This document shows positions 41,871 through 50,393 of a DNA stretch of 64,000 bases, in pieces. Position 1 is the stretch's first letter, and every line of letters starts with the position of its first letter. A program made the translations under genes and the position numbers. Below the pieces are notes generated by a model. That model ran no database searches and was not told where the DNA came from. It saw only the letters and a list, made by a program, of their open reading frames with translations. Source of the stretch: Pseudomonadota bacterium (GTDB lineage: Bacteria > Chloroflexota > UBA6077 > JAJPHF01); the NCBI GenBank assembly GCA_021325365.1, contig JAJPHF010000051.1:47135-111134 (forward strand), read 5' to 3'.

Positions 41871-43004
41871 ATGGCAGAGCGTAACGCGATCCTGGTGAGC
41901 GGCAACCCGCTGAAGCTGGGGCTGTTCGGGCCGAACTGCTCGAGCGGCCGCACCTACGTCACCGTCCCGGAGCGCTGGGTGACGAGCTGGGAGCACAACG
42001 TCACGCTGGCCCAGATGGCCGACGCCGCCGGGATCGAGTGCATGGTGCCGATCGCGCGGTGGAAGGGCTACGGCGGGGAGAGCAACCCCAACGGCACCGC
42101 CTGGGAGTGCATCACCTGGGCCTGCGGCCTGCTGGCCGCGACGAAGCGCATCAACGTGTTCGCCACCGTCCACGTGCCGCTGAACCACCCCGTCGTCGCG
42201 GCCAAGCAGATGGTCACGGCCGACCACATCGGCCAGGGGCGCTTCGGCGTGAACGTCGTCTGCGGCTGGAACGAGGACGAGTTCGCCATGTTCGGCGTGA
42301 CGAAGAAGGAGCACGAGGACCGCTACGAGCAGGGCGCCGAGTGGTGGACGATCATCCAGCGCATCTGGGCGGGCGAGGGGCCGTTCGACTTCATGGGCAA
42401 GCACTACCAGCTCCAGGGGGTCGAGGGCTCGCCGCTGCCGTATGGGGGAGCGGCGCCGATCATGATGAACGCGGGCAGCTCGCCCGCCGGCCGCGCGTTC
42501 GCGATCCGCTACTCGGACATGCACTTCGACGGCGTGAAGTCGCCCGACGAGAGTGTCGAGCGCATCGCCGAGACGAAGCGGCTCGGGCGCGAAGCCGGCC
42601 GCACGCTCCAGGTCTGGACTCCCATCGGCGTTCTCTGCCGGCCCACGCGCCAGGAGGCCCAGGAGTACATGCAGCGCCTCATCGACTACGCGGACCTGGG
42701 CGCCGTGGGCCACCTGGCGGCGATGCACGAGCGCGACGCGAAGGACCGTATCGACGTCGAGGGGATCTACCGCCGCACCGGCGAAAGCTCGACGGAGCGG
42801 CGGGTGCTGGCGCGCGGCTCCTACTGCGCGATCGGCGATCCCGACGACGTGACGCGCCACATCGTGCGGCTGCACGAGGTGGGCTTCGACGGATTGGTGC
42901 TGAACTTCGTGAACTACCTCGACGAGTTCCCCTACTTCGTGCAGGAAGTGCTGCCGCGGCTAGAGCGGCTGGGGCTACGCGAGAAGGCGCTGAGCGCGGT
43001 TTGA
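41871..43004 (+). CDS. LLM-class flavin monooxygenase (RutA/SfnG-like)
   Basis: 377 residues. Key text: LKLGLFGPNCSSGRTYV at the N-terminus, NVTLAQMADAAGIECMVPIARWKGYGG, HVPLNHPVVAAKQMVTADHIGQGRFGVNVVCGW, and YGGAAPIMMNAGSSPAGRAFA. This resembles the pyrimidine monooxygenase RutA and dimethylsulfone monooxygenase SfnG groups, which use FMNH2 and O2 on small N- or S-containing compounds. The C-terminal LVLNFVNYLDEFPYFVQEVLPRLERLGLR is standard. A flavin reductase is not adjacent. AGGG lies upstream of ATG 41871. Confidence 0.87.
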   Translation: MAERNAILVSGNPLKLGLFGPNCSSGRTYVTVPERWVTSWEHNVTLAQMADAAGIECMVPIARWKGYGGESNPNGTAWECITWACGLLAATKRINVFATVHVPLNHPVVAAKQMVTADHIGQGRFGVNVVCGWNEDEFAMFGVTKKEHEDRYEQGAEWWTIIQRIWAGEGPFDFMGKHYQLQGVEGSPLPYGGAAPIMMNAGSSPAGRAFAIRYSDMHFDGVKSPDESVERIAETKRLGREAGRTLQVWTPIGVLCRPTRQEAQEYMQRLIDYADLGAVGHLAAMHERDAKDRIDVEGIYRRTGESSTERRVLARGSYCAIGDPDDVTRHIVRLHEVGFDGLVLNFVNYLDEFPYFVQEVLPRLERLGLREKALSAV

Positions 43005-43132
43005 CGTGGGGGATGCCTCCACACCCCCGTCCCTCCGTCGGGCCGGCGGGCGGGTTCTGGTAAACTGGGCTGGAGAGACGGAGGCGGCGTCGGGCAGGGC
43101 GCGCGGCCCCGCGCGTCGATGAGGGGCAAGGC

Positions 43133-43540
43133 ATGCCGCCAGGGCGAAGGGCGCCGGTGCGGCAGGTGAGCGCCTTCCTGGCGGCGCTGCCCGCGCTCAG
43201 CGGAGCAGCGCCAGGCGCCGCGCTCCAGGGGCCGGGCGCCTGGGTCTCCCTCGCGGGGCTCGACATGCTCACGCTCGCGGTCGCGGCCGGCGTCTTCCTG
43301 ATCGTCGAGGCGCTGCTCCTGGCCTCCGTGTTCCGCCTGTGGCGCACGGCGCCGCGAGAGACCGACCACCGCCCCGTGCGCTGGGGCTGGGAGCTGCTGT
43401 GGACGGCACTGCCGGCCCTGGGGCTGCTGGCCCTGGCGATCCTGGGCGCGCAGAGCTTGTTCAGCAGTCCACCCGGGCCGCCCGCGAGCAGCACGCCCAC
43501 GCCGGTAGCCCAGCTATGGACGGCGGCAGGGCACGATTGA
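43133..43540 (+). CDS. Cytochrome oxidase subunit II-like membrane hairpin, no CuA domain
   Basis: 135 residues. A signal-like N-terminus is followed by two membrane helices (LDMLTLAVAAGVFLIVEALLLAS and WELLWTALPALGLLALAILG), joined by a segment with TDHRPVRWGWELLWTALPAL. This is the transmembrane hairpin of oxidase subunit II. The extracellular cupredoxin domain with the CuA ligands (CxxxC, His, Met) is entirely missing; the protein ends 25 residues after TM2. It lies 122 nt before ctaA. It may be an assembly remnant or a CuA-less membrane subunit. Confidence 0.65.
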   Translation: MPPGRRAPVRQVSAFLAALPALSGAAPGAALQGPGAWVSLAGLDMLTLAVAAGVFLIVEALLLASVFRLWRTAPRETDHRPVRWGWELLWTALPALGLLALAILGAQSLFSSPPGPPASSTPTPVAQLWTAAGHD

Positions 43541-43662
43541 GGATGGCTTTGGCGTCTCGGGACGCGAGTCAAGCGCGCCCGGCCGGGAGCGACGGCGCGC
43601 TGGGCAACACGGGCCGGCCCGCGAGCCACGTGGGCGACGCCACGGCGGGAGACCAGGACAGC

Positions 43663-44664
43663 ATGAGTCGCTACTATCCAGCGCTAGCGGTTGTGACGGC
43701 GATCGGCACGTACCTGCTGATCGTGGTGGGCGGGATCGTGCGGGTGAGCGGCTCGGGGCTAGGCTGCCCCGACTGGCCGACCTGCCACGGCCAGCTCGTG
43801 CCGCCGCTGGAGGCGACCGCCATCGTCGAGTACAGCCACCGCTTGCTGGGCGCGATCGTCTCACCGCTCATTCTGGCCACGACGCTGGGTGCCTGGCTGT
43901 TCCGACGCCGCCAGCCCGCCCTCCTCGTCACCGCCACGCTGGCGCCCGTGCTGCTGGCGATCCAGATCGTGCTCGGCGCGATCGTCGTGCGGCTAGAGCT
44001 GCCGGCGATGGTCGTGCTAGTCCACCTGCTGTTCGCCCTGGTCATCCTGGCGCTGCTCATCTGGACGGCGATGCTGGCGCTGCCGGCGCCGCGCGCGGCG
44101 CGGCCGCCAGCACCGGGCTGGCGGCGGGGGCCGCTGGTGGCGCTCACGCACGCGACGACGGCCGCGCTGTTCGTGCTGCTGATCGTGGGCGCCTACGTGC
44201 TGGCGACCGGCGCGGGCTACGCTTGCGTCGGCTTTCCGGGCTGCAACGGCGAGGCCCTGCCGTTCGGCAGCAGCCGGCTGGTCGATCTCCACCTGACGCA
44301 CCGTCTGCTCGCCTACGTCGTGGCCGCGCTGGTGGCGGTGATCCTAGTGCAGGCGTGGCGCGGCTGGCGCTGGCTGCCGGCCGTGCCGTGGGCGGCGACG
44401 GCGCTCGCCGTGTGCGTGGCGCTGCAGATCGCCATTGGCGCCACGGCCGTCTCCACGGGCCTGCCGGCGGTGGTACGCGGTTTGCACCTGGCCGGCGCCG
44501 CGGCGGTGTGGGCTAGCGCCACGGTACTCGTATGCCTGCTGACGCGCGCTCGCGGGCTGGGAGCGCCGGCCGCCGCGGACGTCGAGGCCGCGCGGAACGG
44601 GCACGTGCGAGCAGGCTCGCTGCGCGCCGCGGAGACGATGCTCCGCGCCGAGCGCGGGAGCTAG
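43663..44664 (+). CDS. ctaA: Heme A synthase
   Basis: A 333-residue integral membrane protein with eight helices that oxidises heme O to heme A. It starts YYPALAVVTAIGTYLLIVVGG, then shows GSGLGCPDWPTCHGQLVPP with the conserved cysteine pair, EYSHRLLGAI (heme-ligand His) and, in the second half, GYACVGFPGCNGEALP and LHLTHRLLAYVV plus GLHLAGA. ATG 43663 follows AGGA; an in-frame ATG at 43543 has a weaker site. ctaB begins 10 nt after its stop. Confidence 0.93.
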   Translation: MSRYYPALAVVTAIGTYLLIVVGGIVRVSGSGLGCPDWPTCHGQLVPPLEATAIVEYSHRLLGAIVSPLILATTLGAWLFRRRQPALLVTATLAPVLLAIQIVLGAIVVRLELPAMVVLVHLLFALVILALLIWTAMLALPAPRAARPPAPGWRRGPLVALTHATTAALFVLLIVGAYVLATGAGYACVGFPGCNGEALPFGSSRLVDLHLTHRLLAYVVAALVAVILVQAWRGWRWLPAVPWAATALAVCVALQIAIGATAVSTGLPAVVRGLHLAGAAAVWASATVLVCLLTRARGLGAPAAADVEAARNGHVRAGSLRAAETMLRAERGS

Positions 44665-44674
44665 GAGAGCCGAT

Positions 44675-45592
44675 TTGTCGATTACTCGATCCGCGGCAAC
44701 GCTCCGTTCGGCGAGCGGGTGGGTGGAGGCCGCGGGCTTGCAGCGCTACGTCAGCCTGACGAAGCCGCGCATCGTCGTGCTGCTGCTGTTCACCACGCTG
44801 ATGCCGATGATCGTCGCGGCGGACGGCTGGCCGGGCTGGGGGCTGGTGCTGGCCACGCTGGTCGGCGGGGCGCTGGCCTCGGGCGGCGCCAACGCGCTCA
44901 ACTGCTACATCGACCGCGACATCGACGCGCTGATGGGTCGCACGGGCTGGCGGCCGCTGCCGTCGGGCACGCTCACGCCGGCGCAGGCGCTGAGCTTCGG
45001 CGTGGCGTTAGGCGTCCTGTCGTTCGTCGTGCTGACGCTGTGGGTGAACGTGCTGGCGGCCATCCTGGCGCAGGTGGGGCTGCTGTTCTACGTCTTCGTG
45101 TACACCCGCTGGCTGAAGCGCACTACGCCGAGCAACATCGTCATCGGCGGGGCGGCGGGCGCGATGCCGCCGCTCGTCGGCTGGGCGGCGGTCACCGGCG
45201 AGGTGAACCTGCTCGCGGCCTACCTGTTCGCCATCGTTTTCTTCTGGACGCCGCCGCACTTCTGGGCGCTGGCGCTGCTCATCAAGGCCGAGTACGCGAA
45301 GGCGCGGGTCCCAATGCTGCCCATCGTCGCCGGCGAGGACGAGACGCGCTATCAGATCCTGCTGTACACGCTGCAGCTCGTGGCCGTGACGGTGCTGGTC
45401 TACTCGTTCCACCTGGCCGGGCTGTTCTATCTCGGGTCCGCGCTCACGCTCGGCGGCCTGTTCACCTACTACGCCCTGCGGCTGCGCCGCGAGGCCAACC
45501 GCGCCGCGGCGCTCAGTCTCTACAAGTATTCGCTCCTGTACCTCGCCCTGATCTTCGCCGCCGTCGTGGTGGACCACCAGGTCTTCCGGTAG
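44675..45592 (+). CDS. ctaB: Protoheme IX farnesyltransferase (heme O synthase)
   Basis: A 305-residue UbiA-family prenyltransferase with nine membrane helices, converting heme B to heme O. The two Asp-rich substrate motifs are NCYIDRDIDALMGRT and YAKARVPMLPIVAGEDETRYQI; LTKPRIVVLLLFTTL is the typical first helix. The TTG start at 44675 is supported by AGGAGAG 6 nt upstream. Ten bases separate it from ctaA, so the two are one operon making heme A for an aa3-type oxidase. Confidence 0.93.
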   Translation: MSITRSAATLRSASGWVEAAGLQRYVSLTKPRIVVLLLFTTLMPMIVAADGWPGWGLVLATLVGGALASGGANALNCYIDRDIDALMGRTGWRPLPSGTLTPAQALSFGVALGVLSFVVLTLWVNVLAAILAQVGLLFYVFVYTRWLKRTTPSNIVIGGAAGAMPPLVGWAAVTGEVNLLAAYLFAIVFFWTPPHFWALALLIKAEYAKARVPMLPIVAGEDETRYQILLYTLQLVAVTVLVYSFHLAGLFYLGSALTLGGLFTYYALRLRREANRAAALSLYKYSLLYLALIFAAVVVDHQVFR

Positions 45593-45651
45593 CCGCCGGC
45601 CGGCTGCCCGGCGTCGACGGGGCGACGCGTTTCCTTCTTTCTTTACGCCCT

Positions 45652-46056
45652 TTACGCCAGCTGGTCCTTCGCCTTCTGCAGGCCGGCGTTCACACCGGCC
45701 TTGAGCGTAGCGATCGTCCGCTCGGGGACCAGGCCTTGCTCGTCGAGGCGCTCCAGGCCCCGTTGGACGAGCAAGCCGCCCGTGCCGGCGGCGACGGCGC
45801 TGACGAGCAGGGCCGCCAGCCAGCGGGGCAGGACCGCGGCGAGGATGTTGACCGCCGCGGCCAGGAGCACGAGCAAGCCGCCGTAAGCCAGGGCGCCGCC
45901 GGCGGCGACGAGGGCCACATCCTTGCCCGCCATCGATGCCTTCTGGGCCATCTCGGCCTTGGCGTAGTCGGTCTCGAGATCGACGAGTCGGCCGACTGCC
46001 CCGATCAAACTCCCGACCGCCGTGCCGAGAGTCGGGCGCTCCACAGGTTGCTGCAT
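45652..46056 (-). CDS. Holin-superfamily/Phage_holin_3_6-like membrane protein
   Basis: 134 residues. The N-terminal 40 residues form an amphipathic helix (VGSLIGAVGRLVDLETDYAKAEMAQKA), then two membrane helices (VALVAAGGALAYGGLLVLLAA and WLAALLVSAVAAGTGGLLV), and a C-terminal helix with LERLDEQGLVPERTIATLK. This is the layout of the putative actinobacterial Holin-X family. Despite the name such genes are common in chromosomes away from phage, and no phage genes are nearby. GGAGG lies 5 nt before ATG 46056. Confidence 0.75.
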   Translation of the reverse strand: MQQPVERPTLGTAVGSLIGAVGRLVDLETDYAKAEMAQKASMAGKDVALVAAGGALAYGGLLVLLAAAVNILAAVLPRWLAALLVSAVAAGTGGLLVQRGLERLDEQGLVPERTIATLKAGVNAGLQKAKDQLA

Positions 46057-46273
46057 CAGGTCCTCCACTCACGCGACCGTGCGGCGCGACGCGCCACACA
46101 GTGCGGTGTCCAGCGCGATGCGCCAGCTGCCGCGGCTGCACTCGAAGGCCGCCGGGGGCGTTCGGGGTGCGGGCCGCCGACCTCGTGGCAACGACTGCCG
46201 GCGCAGCTCCCGTGCCGGTGCAGGCCGCGTACTGTGGGGGCGGCTCGGCTTTAAGGAAGATTTTAGGGTGCGG

Positions 46274-47425
46274 CTACGGGCGGTCGGCGAGCAGCGGCAG
46301 GACCTGGCTGGCATAGAAGTCCATGACGCGCCGCTGGTCCTGCTGGCCGCTATGGACCCACACCTCGTGTACGCCGGCGTCCCAGAACTTGCGCACGTTC
46401 TGCGCGTGGTCCGCCGGGTTGGTGCTGACCGTCCAGTCGCCCCAGACGTCGTGGAGCGTGAGTTCGGCCTCGGCGCGCGCCTGGATGACCCGCGGGTCTG
46501 GCTCGTACAGCAGCTCCTTGAAGCCGATGGGCGAGAAGCGCCACAGCGCGGCGGCCTCGTTCGCCTCTGGCTCGCCGCCCACGACCATGAAGCTCTCAAC
46601 GCGGATGGGCAGCCGAGCGGGGTCTTTGCCGGCCGCACGGGCGCCGTCCGCGAAGGCGGCGCGCATGGCAGGATCGACCGCGCTCTTGGCGTCGGTGATC
46701 CAGCCATCGCCTAGCTGGCCGGCGATGCGCGCGCTGTTGGGACCGCTGGCGGCGACGTAGATCGGGATGGGCTGCGCGGGCAGGTCGTAGATGCGCAGGC
46801 CGGGCGCGGGGATCGGGTAGTAGGGCCCTTCGCTGCTCACGCGCTCGCCGCTCCACAAGCGGCGGATCAGGGTGATCGCCTCGGCCATGCGCGCCGCGCG
46901 CTCGGCGTAAGGGGCAAAGCCGCCGCCGCCCGGCACCTCGTTCATCGACTCGCCCGATCCAATCCCCAGGAAGATGCGCCCTGGATAGAGCGCGCCGAGC
47001 GTGGCGAAGGTCTGGGCGACGATCTCGGGGCGGTAGCGGAAGGTCGGGGTGGTGACGCCGGTACCGAACATGGCTCGGCTGGTGCGGCTGCCGATCGCCC
47101 CAAGCGCCACCCAAGCTTGGGTGGCGTGGCCCTCGTTCTCCTGCCAGGGCTGGAGGTGATCGGTGACCCAGGCGCCGTCGAACCCCGCCTGCTCGGCCAG
47201 GACGGCGTACTCCACGAGCAGGGGTGGGGAGAACTGCTCGCCGCCGATGGCGATGCCGACCTTGTAAGGGCTCTCGTTCGGGGGCTGCTGCCGTGGGGCC
47301 GCCGCGCGGGCCAACCGCGCCCCGCCGTGCGACAGCGACACGCCCGCGCCAATAGCAGCCGTTCCCGCCAGTAGCGCGCGGCGGCTGATCCGTGGTCCGC
47401 CGGCACCCGCTTCCCTGCGCTCCAT
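46274..47425 (-). CDS. Tat-exported F420-dependent LLM-class oxidoreductase
   Basis: 383 residues. The N-terminus carries RISRRALLAGTAAIGAGVSL, a twin-arginine signal, so the folded flavoenzyme (probably with F420) is exported. The barrel shows GIAIGGEQFSPPLLVEYAVLAEQAGFDGAWVTDHLQPW, GTGVTTPTFRYRPEIVAQTFATLGALYPGRIFLGIGSGE and YVAASGPNSARIAGQLGDGW, typical of the F420-dependent glucose-6-phosphate dehydrogenase/hydroxymycolate dehydrogenase group. ATG 47425 follows AGGAGG at about 10 nt. Substrate is extracytoplasmic and unknown. Confidence 0.87.
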   Translation of the reverse strand: MERREAGAGGPRISRRALLAGTAAIGAGVSLSHGGARLARAAAPRQQPPNESPYKVGIAIGGEQFSPPLLVEYAVLAEQAGFDGAWVTDHLQPWQENEGHATQAWVALGAIGSRTSRAMFGTGVTTPTFRYRPEIVAQTFATLGALYPGRIFLGIGSGESMNEVPGGGGFAPYAERAARMAEAITLIRRLWSGERVSSEGPYYPIPAPGLRIYDLPAQPIPIYVAASGPNSARIAGQLGDGWITDAKSAVDPAMRAAFADGARAAGKDPARLPIRVESFMVVGGEPEANEAAALWRFSPIGFKELLYEPDPRVIQARAEAELTLHDVWGDWTVSTNPADHAQNVRKFWDAGVHEVWVHSGQQDQRRVMDFYASQVLPLLADRP

Positions 47426-47579
47426 GCCACCCTGCCTCCTCTCTGCCGCGGGGGCCGTACGCGGGGCACGGCTCGCGGCAGCCCTGCACACGACCGTGCC
47501 GCGGCGACGAGCCTACCGCGGCCGATCCGCGGCGGGCGCCGTAGAGCAAGGTTCGGGCCAGTTGGGGCGGGGGCGCCGG

Positions 47580-48005
47580 CTAGCGGAGGTAGAGCAGGCC
47601 GTAGACGAGCCAGCCGGTGAGCACTACGTAGAGCCAGATGGGGACGGCGATGCGCGCAAGCTGGCGGTGGCGGGCGAAGCGGCCGCGCAGCGCCAGCGTC
47701 AGCACGACGACGACGAGCGGGGCCTGGGCCACGGCGAGCACCATGTGAGAGCCCAACACGGTGTAGTAGAAGACGGCGAGCGGTCCCTCACCCACGAAGT
47801 GCTTGGGCGCATACAGGACATAGCGGGTCACGTAGACGACCAGGAACAGCGCCGCGAACGCGGTAGCGGTCAGCATGCTGGCGCGGTGCAGCGCGACCTG
47901 CTTGCGGCGGATGAAGAGCAGGCCGATGACGAGAAACACGCCGCTGATGACGATGAGCGCCGTGTTGACGGTCGGCAGCCACTCCGGGGCGAGGGGCTTG
48001 TCCAC
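47580..48005 (-). CDS. DUF420 membrane protein (CtaM-like)
   Basis: A 141-residue protein with four membrane helices: LPTVNTALIVISGVFLVIGLLF, a basic loop RRKQVALHRASMLTATAFAALFLVVYVTRY, a third helix with FYYTVLGSHMVLAVAQAP, and WLYVVLTGWLVYGLLYL. The conserved His residues in the second and third helices fit DUF420, whose CtaM member is needed for heme-A oxidase maturation. GTG 48005 starts 2 nt after the DUF423 stop, so the pair is coupled. The nearby ctaA and ctaB fit the same function. Confidence 0.8.
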   Translation of the reverse strand: MDKPLAPEWLPTVNTALIVISGVFLVIGLLFIRRKQVALHRASMLTATAFAALFLVVYVTRYVLYAPKHFVGEGPLAVFYYTVLGSHMVLAVAQAPLVVVVLTLALRGRFARHRQLARIAVPIWLYVVLTGWLVYGLLYLR

Positions 48006-48007
48006 GG

Positions 48008-48385
48008 TCAGGCCCCCTGGCCGCGCCAGACGGCCCAGGCGAGCGCCAGCCAGCCGGCCAGGAACGCCAGCCCGCCGAGCGGCGTGATGGCGCCGAGCCA
48101 GCGCAGGCCGCTCAGGCTCAGCCCGTACAGGCTCCCGGAGAAGAGCACAATGCCGGCGAAGAACAGCCAGCCGGCGGCGGTGGTTGCGCCGCCGGGCCAG
48201 CGGCCGGCCGCCCAAGCGACGGCCAGCAGCCCCAGCGCATGGTACATCTGGTAGCGCGCTGCTGTCTCGAAGACGTCGAGCATCTCGGGCGACACGCGCT
48301 CGCGCAGCGCGTGCGCGCCGAACGCGCCCGCGCCCACCGCGAGGAACGCGAGCAGCGCGCCGAGCAGAGCAAAGGTGCGGTCCAT
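48008..48385 (-). CDS. DUF423 membrane protein
   Basis: 125 residues with four helices. It begins RTFALLGALLAFLAVGAGAFGAHALRERV, the family signature, then DVFETAARYQMYHALGLLAVAW, SGSLYGLSLSGLRWLGAITPLGGLAFLAGWL. The function of DUF423 is unknown. ATG 48385 lacks a strong ribosome site. It is transcribed with the DUF420 gene and divergently from the amidohydrolase gene; a TATACT at 48451-48456 is the likely -10 for the latter. Confidence 0.85.
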   Translation of the reverse strand: MDRTFALLGALLAFLAVGAGAFGAHALRERVSPEMLDVFETAARYQMYHALGLLAVAWAAGRWPGGATTAAGWLFFAGIVLFSGSLYGLSLSGLRWLGAITPLGGLAFLAGWLALAWAVWRGQGA

Positions 48386-48513
48386 CCGCCGGTCCACCCC
48401 GAGGGCTGCGAGCCAGGCTTGGCTGCTCCAGTCTAGCATCTACCGCGCGCTATACTCTCGGGAGCGCGCGGGTCGCGCCATCCCACATCGGCAATGCGAC
48501 GGAGAGGCGGAGC

Positions 48514-49512
48514 ATGATCGTCGACGCGCACGCCCACTACCTCTCGCCCCAGGTGATCGCCGAGCTGGAGCGCGACGCGGCCAGCTACGGCTGCGAGCTA
48601 CGCACGACCGAGAGCGGCCTGCCGCAGATCGTCTTTCCGGGGCGGCCGCCGCTGCGACCCGTCGGCCGGCCGGTGCGTGACCTCACCGAGCGCGTGGAGC
48701 GGCTCCGTCAGCAGGGGGTGGACCGCCAAGTGCTGAGCACCTGGATGGAGATGTACTGCTACTTCCTGCCGCCGGAGATCGGCGCGCGCTGGTGCCGGTT
48801 GCAGAACCGCACGATGGCCGAGGACATCCGGGCGGCGGGCGGCGACCACTATTCGGGGATGGCGGTCGTGCCCCTGCAAGACGGCCGGCTAGCCGCGCAG
48901 GAGCTGGAATACGCGGCGACGGAGCTGGGCCTGCGCGGGGTGATGGTCGGGCCGAACTTCAACGAGCACAACCTGGACGATTCGTCGCTGGAGCCGCTGT
49001 GGGCGACCGCCGAGGCGCTCGCCCAGCCGGTGCTGGTACATCCCTACGCGCCGCAGGTCGGCTTCCGCCTGAAAGAGTACAACCTGGCCCAGGCGGTGGG
49101 CAATCCGATGGACACGACGATTGCCGCCGGCTGCCTGATCTTCGGCGGCATTGCCGACCGCCACCCGGACCTGAAGGTGATCCTGGTACATGGGGGCGGC
49201 TTCTTCCCCTATCAGGTGGGGCGGTTCCAGCGCGTGTACGACGTCAGCCCGGAGGCGCGCGTCCACGCCAGCCACCCGCCGTTGGAGTACGCGCGCTGGT
49301 TCTACTACGACACCATGCTGTTGTTCGCGCCGGCGGTCCGCTACCTGGCCGACGTGATGGGGGGCGAGCGGGTGCTGCTGGGCAGCGACTATCCGTTCGA
49401 CGTGGGCGACGGCAACCCGACGGTGGTCGTGCGCGAGGCGCGCTTGGATACGCCGACCGAGGCGCAAGTGCTGGGAGGCACGTGCTGCGAGCTGTTCCAG
49501 CTAGGGGGCTAG
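48514..49512 (+). CDS. ACMSD-like amidohydrolase/decarboxylase
   Basis: A 332-residue TIM-barrel metalloenzyme of the amidohydrolase_2 family. Metal ligands are visible in MIVDAHAHYLSP (HxH), QPVLVHPYAPQ (His), ILVHGGGFFPYQVGR (His) and LLGSDYPFDVGDG (Asp), the complete set seen in aminocarboxymuconate-semialdehyde decarboxylase and relatives. It would decarboxylate or hydrolyse an aromatic-ring cleavage product. GGAGAGGCGG precedes ATG 48514. It stands alone between DUF423 and a repeat tract. Confidence 0.88.
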   Translation: MIVDAHAHYLSPQVIAELERDAASYGCELRTTESGLPQIVFPGRPPLRPVGRPVRDLTERVERLRQQGVDRQVLSTWMEMYCYFLPPEIGARWCRLQNRTMAEDIRAAGGDHYSGMAVVPLQDGRLAAQELEYAATELGLRGVMVGPNFNEHNLDDSSLEPLWATAEALAQPVLVHPYAPQVGFRLKEYNLAQAVGNPMDTTIAAGCLIFGGIADRHPDLKVILVHGGGFFPYQVGRFQRVYDVSPEARVHASHPPLEYARWFYYDTMLLFAPAVRYLADVMGGERVLLGSDYPFDVGDGNPTVVVREARLDTPTEAQVLGGTCCELFQLGG

Positions 49513-49706
49513 GTTTTGTGAGGGACACCCCCACCCCCCGGAGATTAAGAGAGAAGGGCAGATGGGGGGACACCCCCCACGCCCCCCGGCAGGGTGTGGC
49601 GCGGAATACTGCGAGCGCCACTGCCCCTGCACCCCCGGGGAGAGGCGGGCGGGGCAGCCCCGTGGCAGGGGAGCGCGCCTGCAACCCCCGAGGACGACCG
49701 AGGGGG
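49513..49706. repeat. C/G-tract palindromic repeat (family B), double copy
   Basis: Successive blocks GGGACACCCCCACCCCCC, GGGGGGACACCCCCCACG, GCCCCTGCACCCCCGGGG and CCTGCAACCCCCGAGGA repeat the elements of 23786-23850. The tract fills the whole space between two convergent genes and can form several hairpins. Confidence 0.72.
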
Positions 49707-50165
49707 CTAGCGGCCGCGGCTGGGCGGCGGCTCGGGAGCGAACGACATACGGTGCGCGATGACGGCGCAGGGAGCGTGCTCTAGCACGTAGCTCGCGATC
49801 TGGCCGATGTGGAAGGTGCCCGAGCGCCGGTCGGGGTCGATGGCGATGACGATGAGGGCGGAGCCGCGGTCCACCGCCTCGTTCACGATGGCCGGGCCAA
49901 TCTCGCGGGCCTGGGCCAGCGCCGTCTCGGTTTGCACGCCCAGCCGCTGCGCCTCGGTCTCGGCGCGCAGCAGCACTTCGTCGCCGCGGTGGGTCTGCGC
50001 CGGCAGCTCGGCGTCGACTGCCAAGGTGCGCGGCACCTGGATGACGTGCAGAAAGCACACGGGGGTCTTCGATTGGCGGGCTAGCACACAGGCTAGCCGC
50101 ACCACCTCGTCGTCTTGAGCGGTTCCGGTCAGCGCGCCGCCCAGGGGCACCAAGATGCCCGCCAC
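49707..50165 (-). CDS. Universal stress protein (UspA-like)
   Basis: A 152-residue UspA-fold protein: GILVPLGGALTGTAQDDEVVRLACVLARQ, FLHVIQVPRTLAVDAELPA, then SALIVIAIDPDRRSGTFHIGQIASYVLEHAPCAVI. The nucleotide-binding glycine pattern (G-x2-G-x9-G-S/T) is only partly kept, so ATP binding is uncertain. Usp domains of KdpD bind cyclic-di-AMP in some bacteria, and this gene borders a KimA/KdpD-like cluster, which makes a separate sensory role plausible. Confidence 0.78.
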   Translation of the reverse strand: MAGILVPLGGALTGTAQDDEVVRLACVLARQSKTPVCFLHVIQVPRTLAVDAELPAQTHRGDEVLLRAETEAQRLGVQTETALAQAREIGPAIVNEAVDRGSALIVIAIDPDRRSGTFHIGQIASYVLEHAPCAVIAHRMSFAPEPPPSRGR

Positions 50166-50271
50166 TGCCTGCTCCTCACCGCTGTCTCGCGCTTCCCGCC
50201 CGCCAGGCGGCCGCTATTCAGCATCCGTGGTTAGGATAGCACGGGCGCCGCGGTTCGCGGCAGGCAGGCGA

Positions 50272-50296
50272 GAGGGGCGGCCCGGAGCCGCCCCTC
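50272..50296 (-). terminator. 10-bp hairpin terminator
   Basis: Arms 50272-50281 and 50287-50296 are complementary with a 5-nt loop, downstream of the minus-strand gene at 50394. Confidence 0.65.
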
Positions 50297-50346
50297 GCCA
50301 CGCTGTCTCAGAGCCAGCCGGCTGACCGTCTGTCACTGGTCCGTTG

Positions 50347-50374
50347 CTGTGGGTTGGGATCCCACAACCCACAG
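50347..50374 (-). terminator. 10-bp hairpin terminator
   Basis: CTGTGGGTTG (50347-50356) pairs with CAACCCACAG (50365-50374) around an 8-nt loop, 20 nt after the stop of the secreted-protein gene. Confidence 0.7.
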
Positions 50375-50393
50375 GCGACTCCCCGTTGAGGCG

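Noticed and set aside
45652..46056. Holin-like gene as evidence for a prophage
   Set aside because: No capsid, tail, terminase or lysin genes are nearby; this holin-like family is common in ordinary chromosomes.
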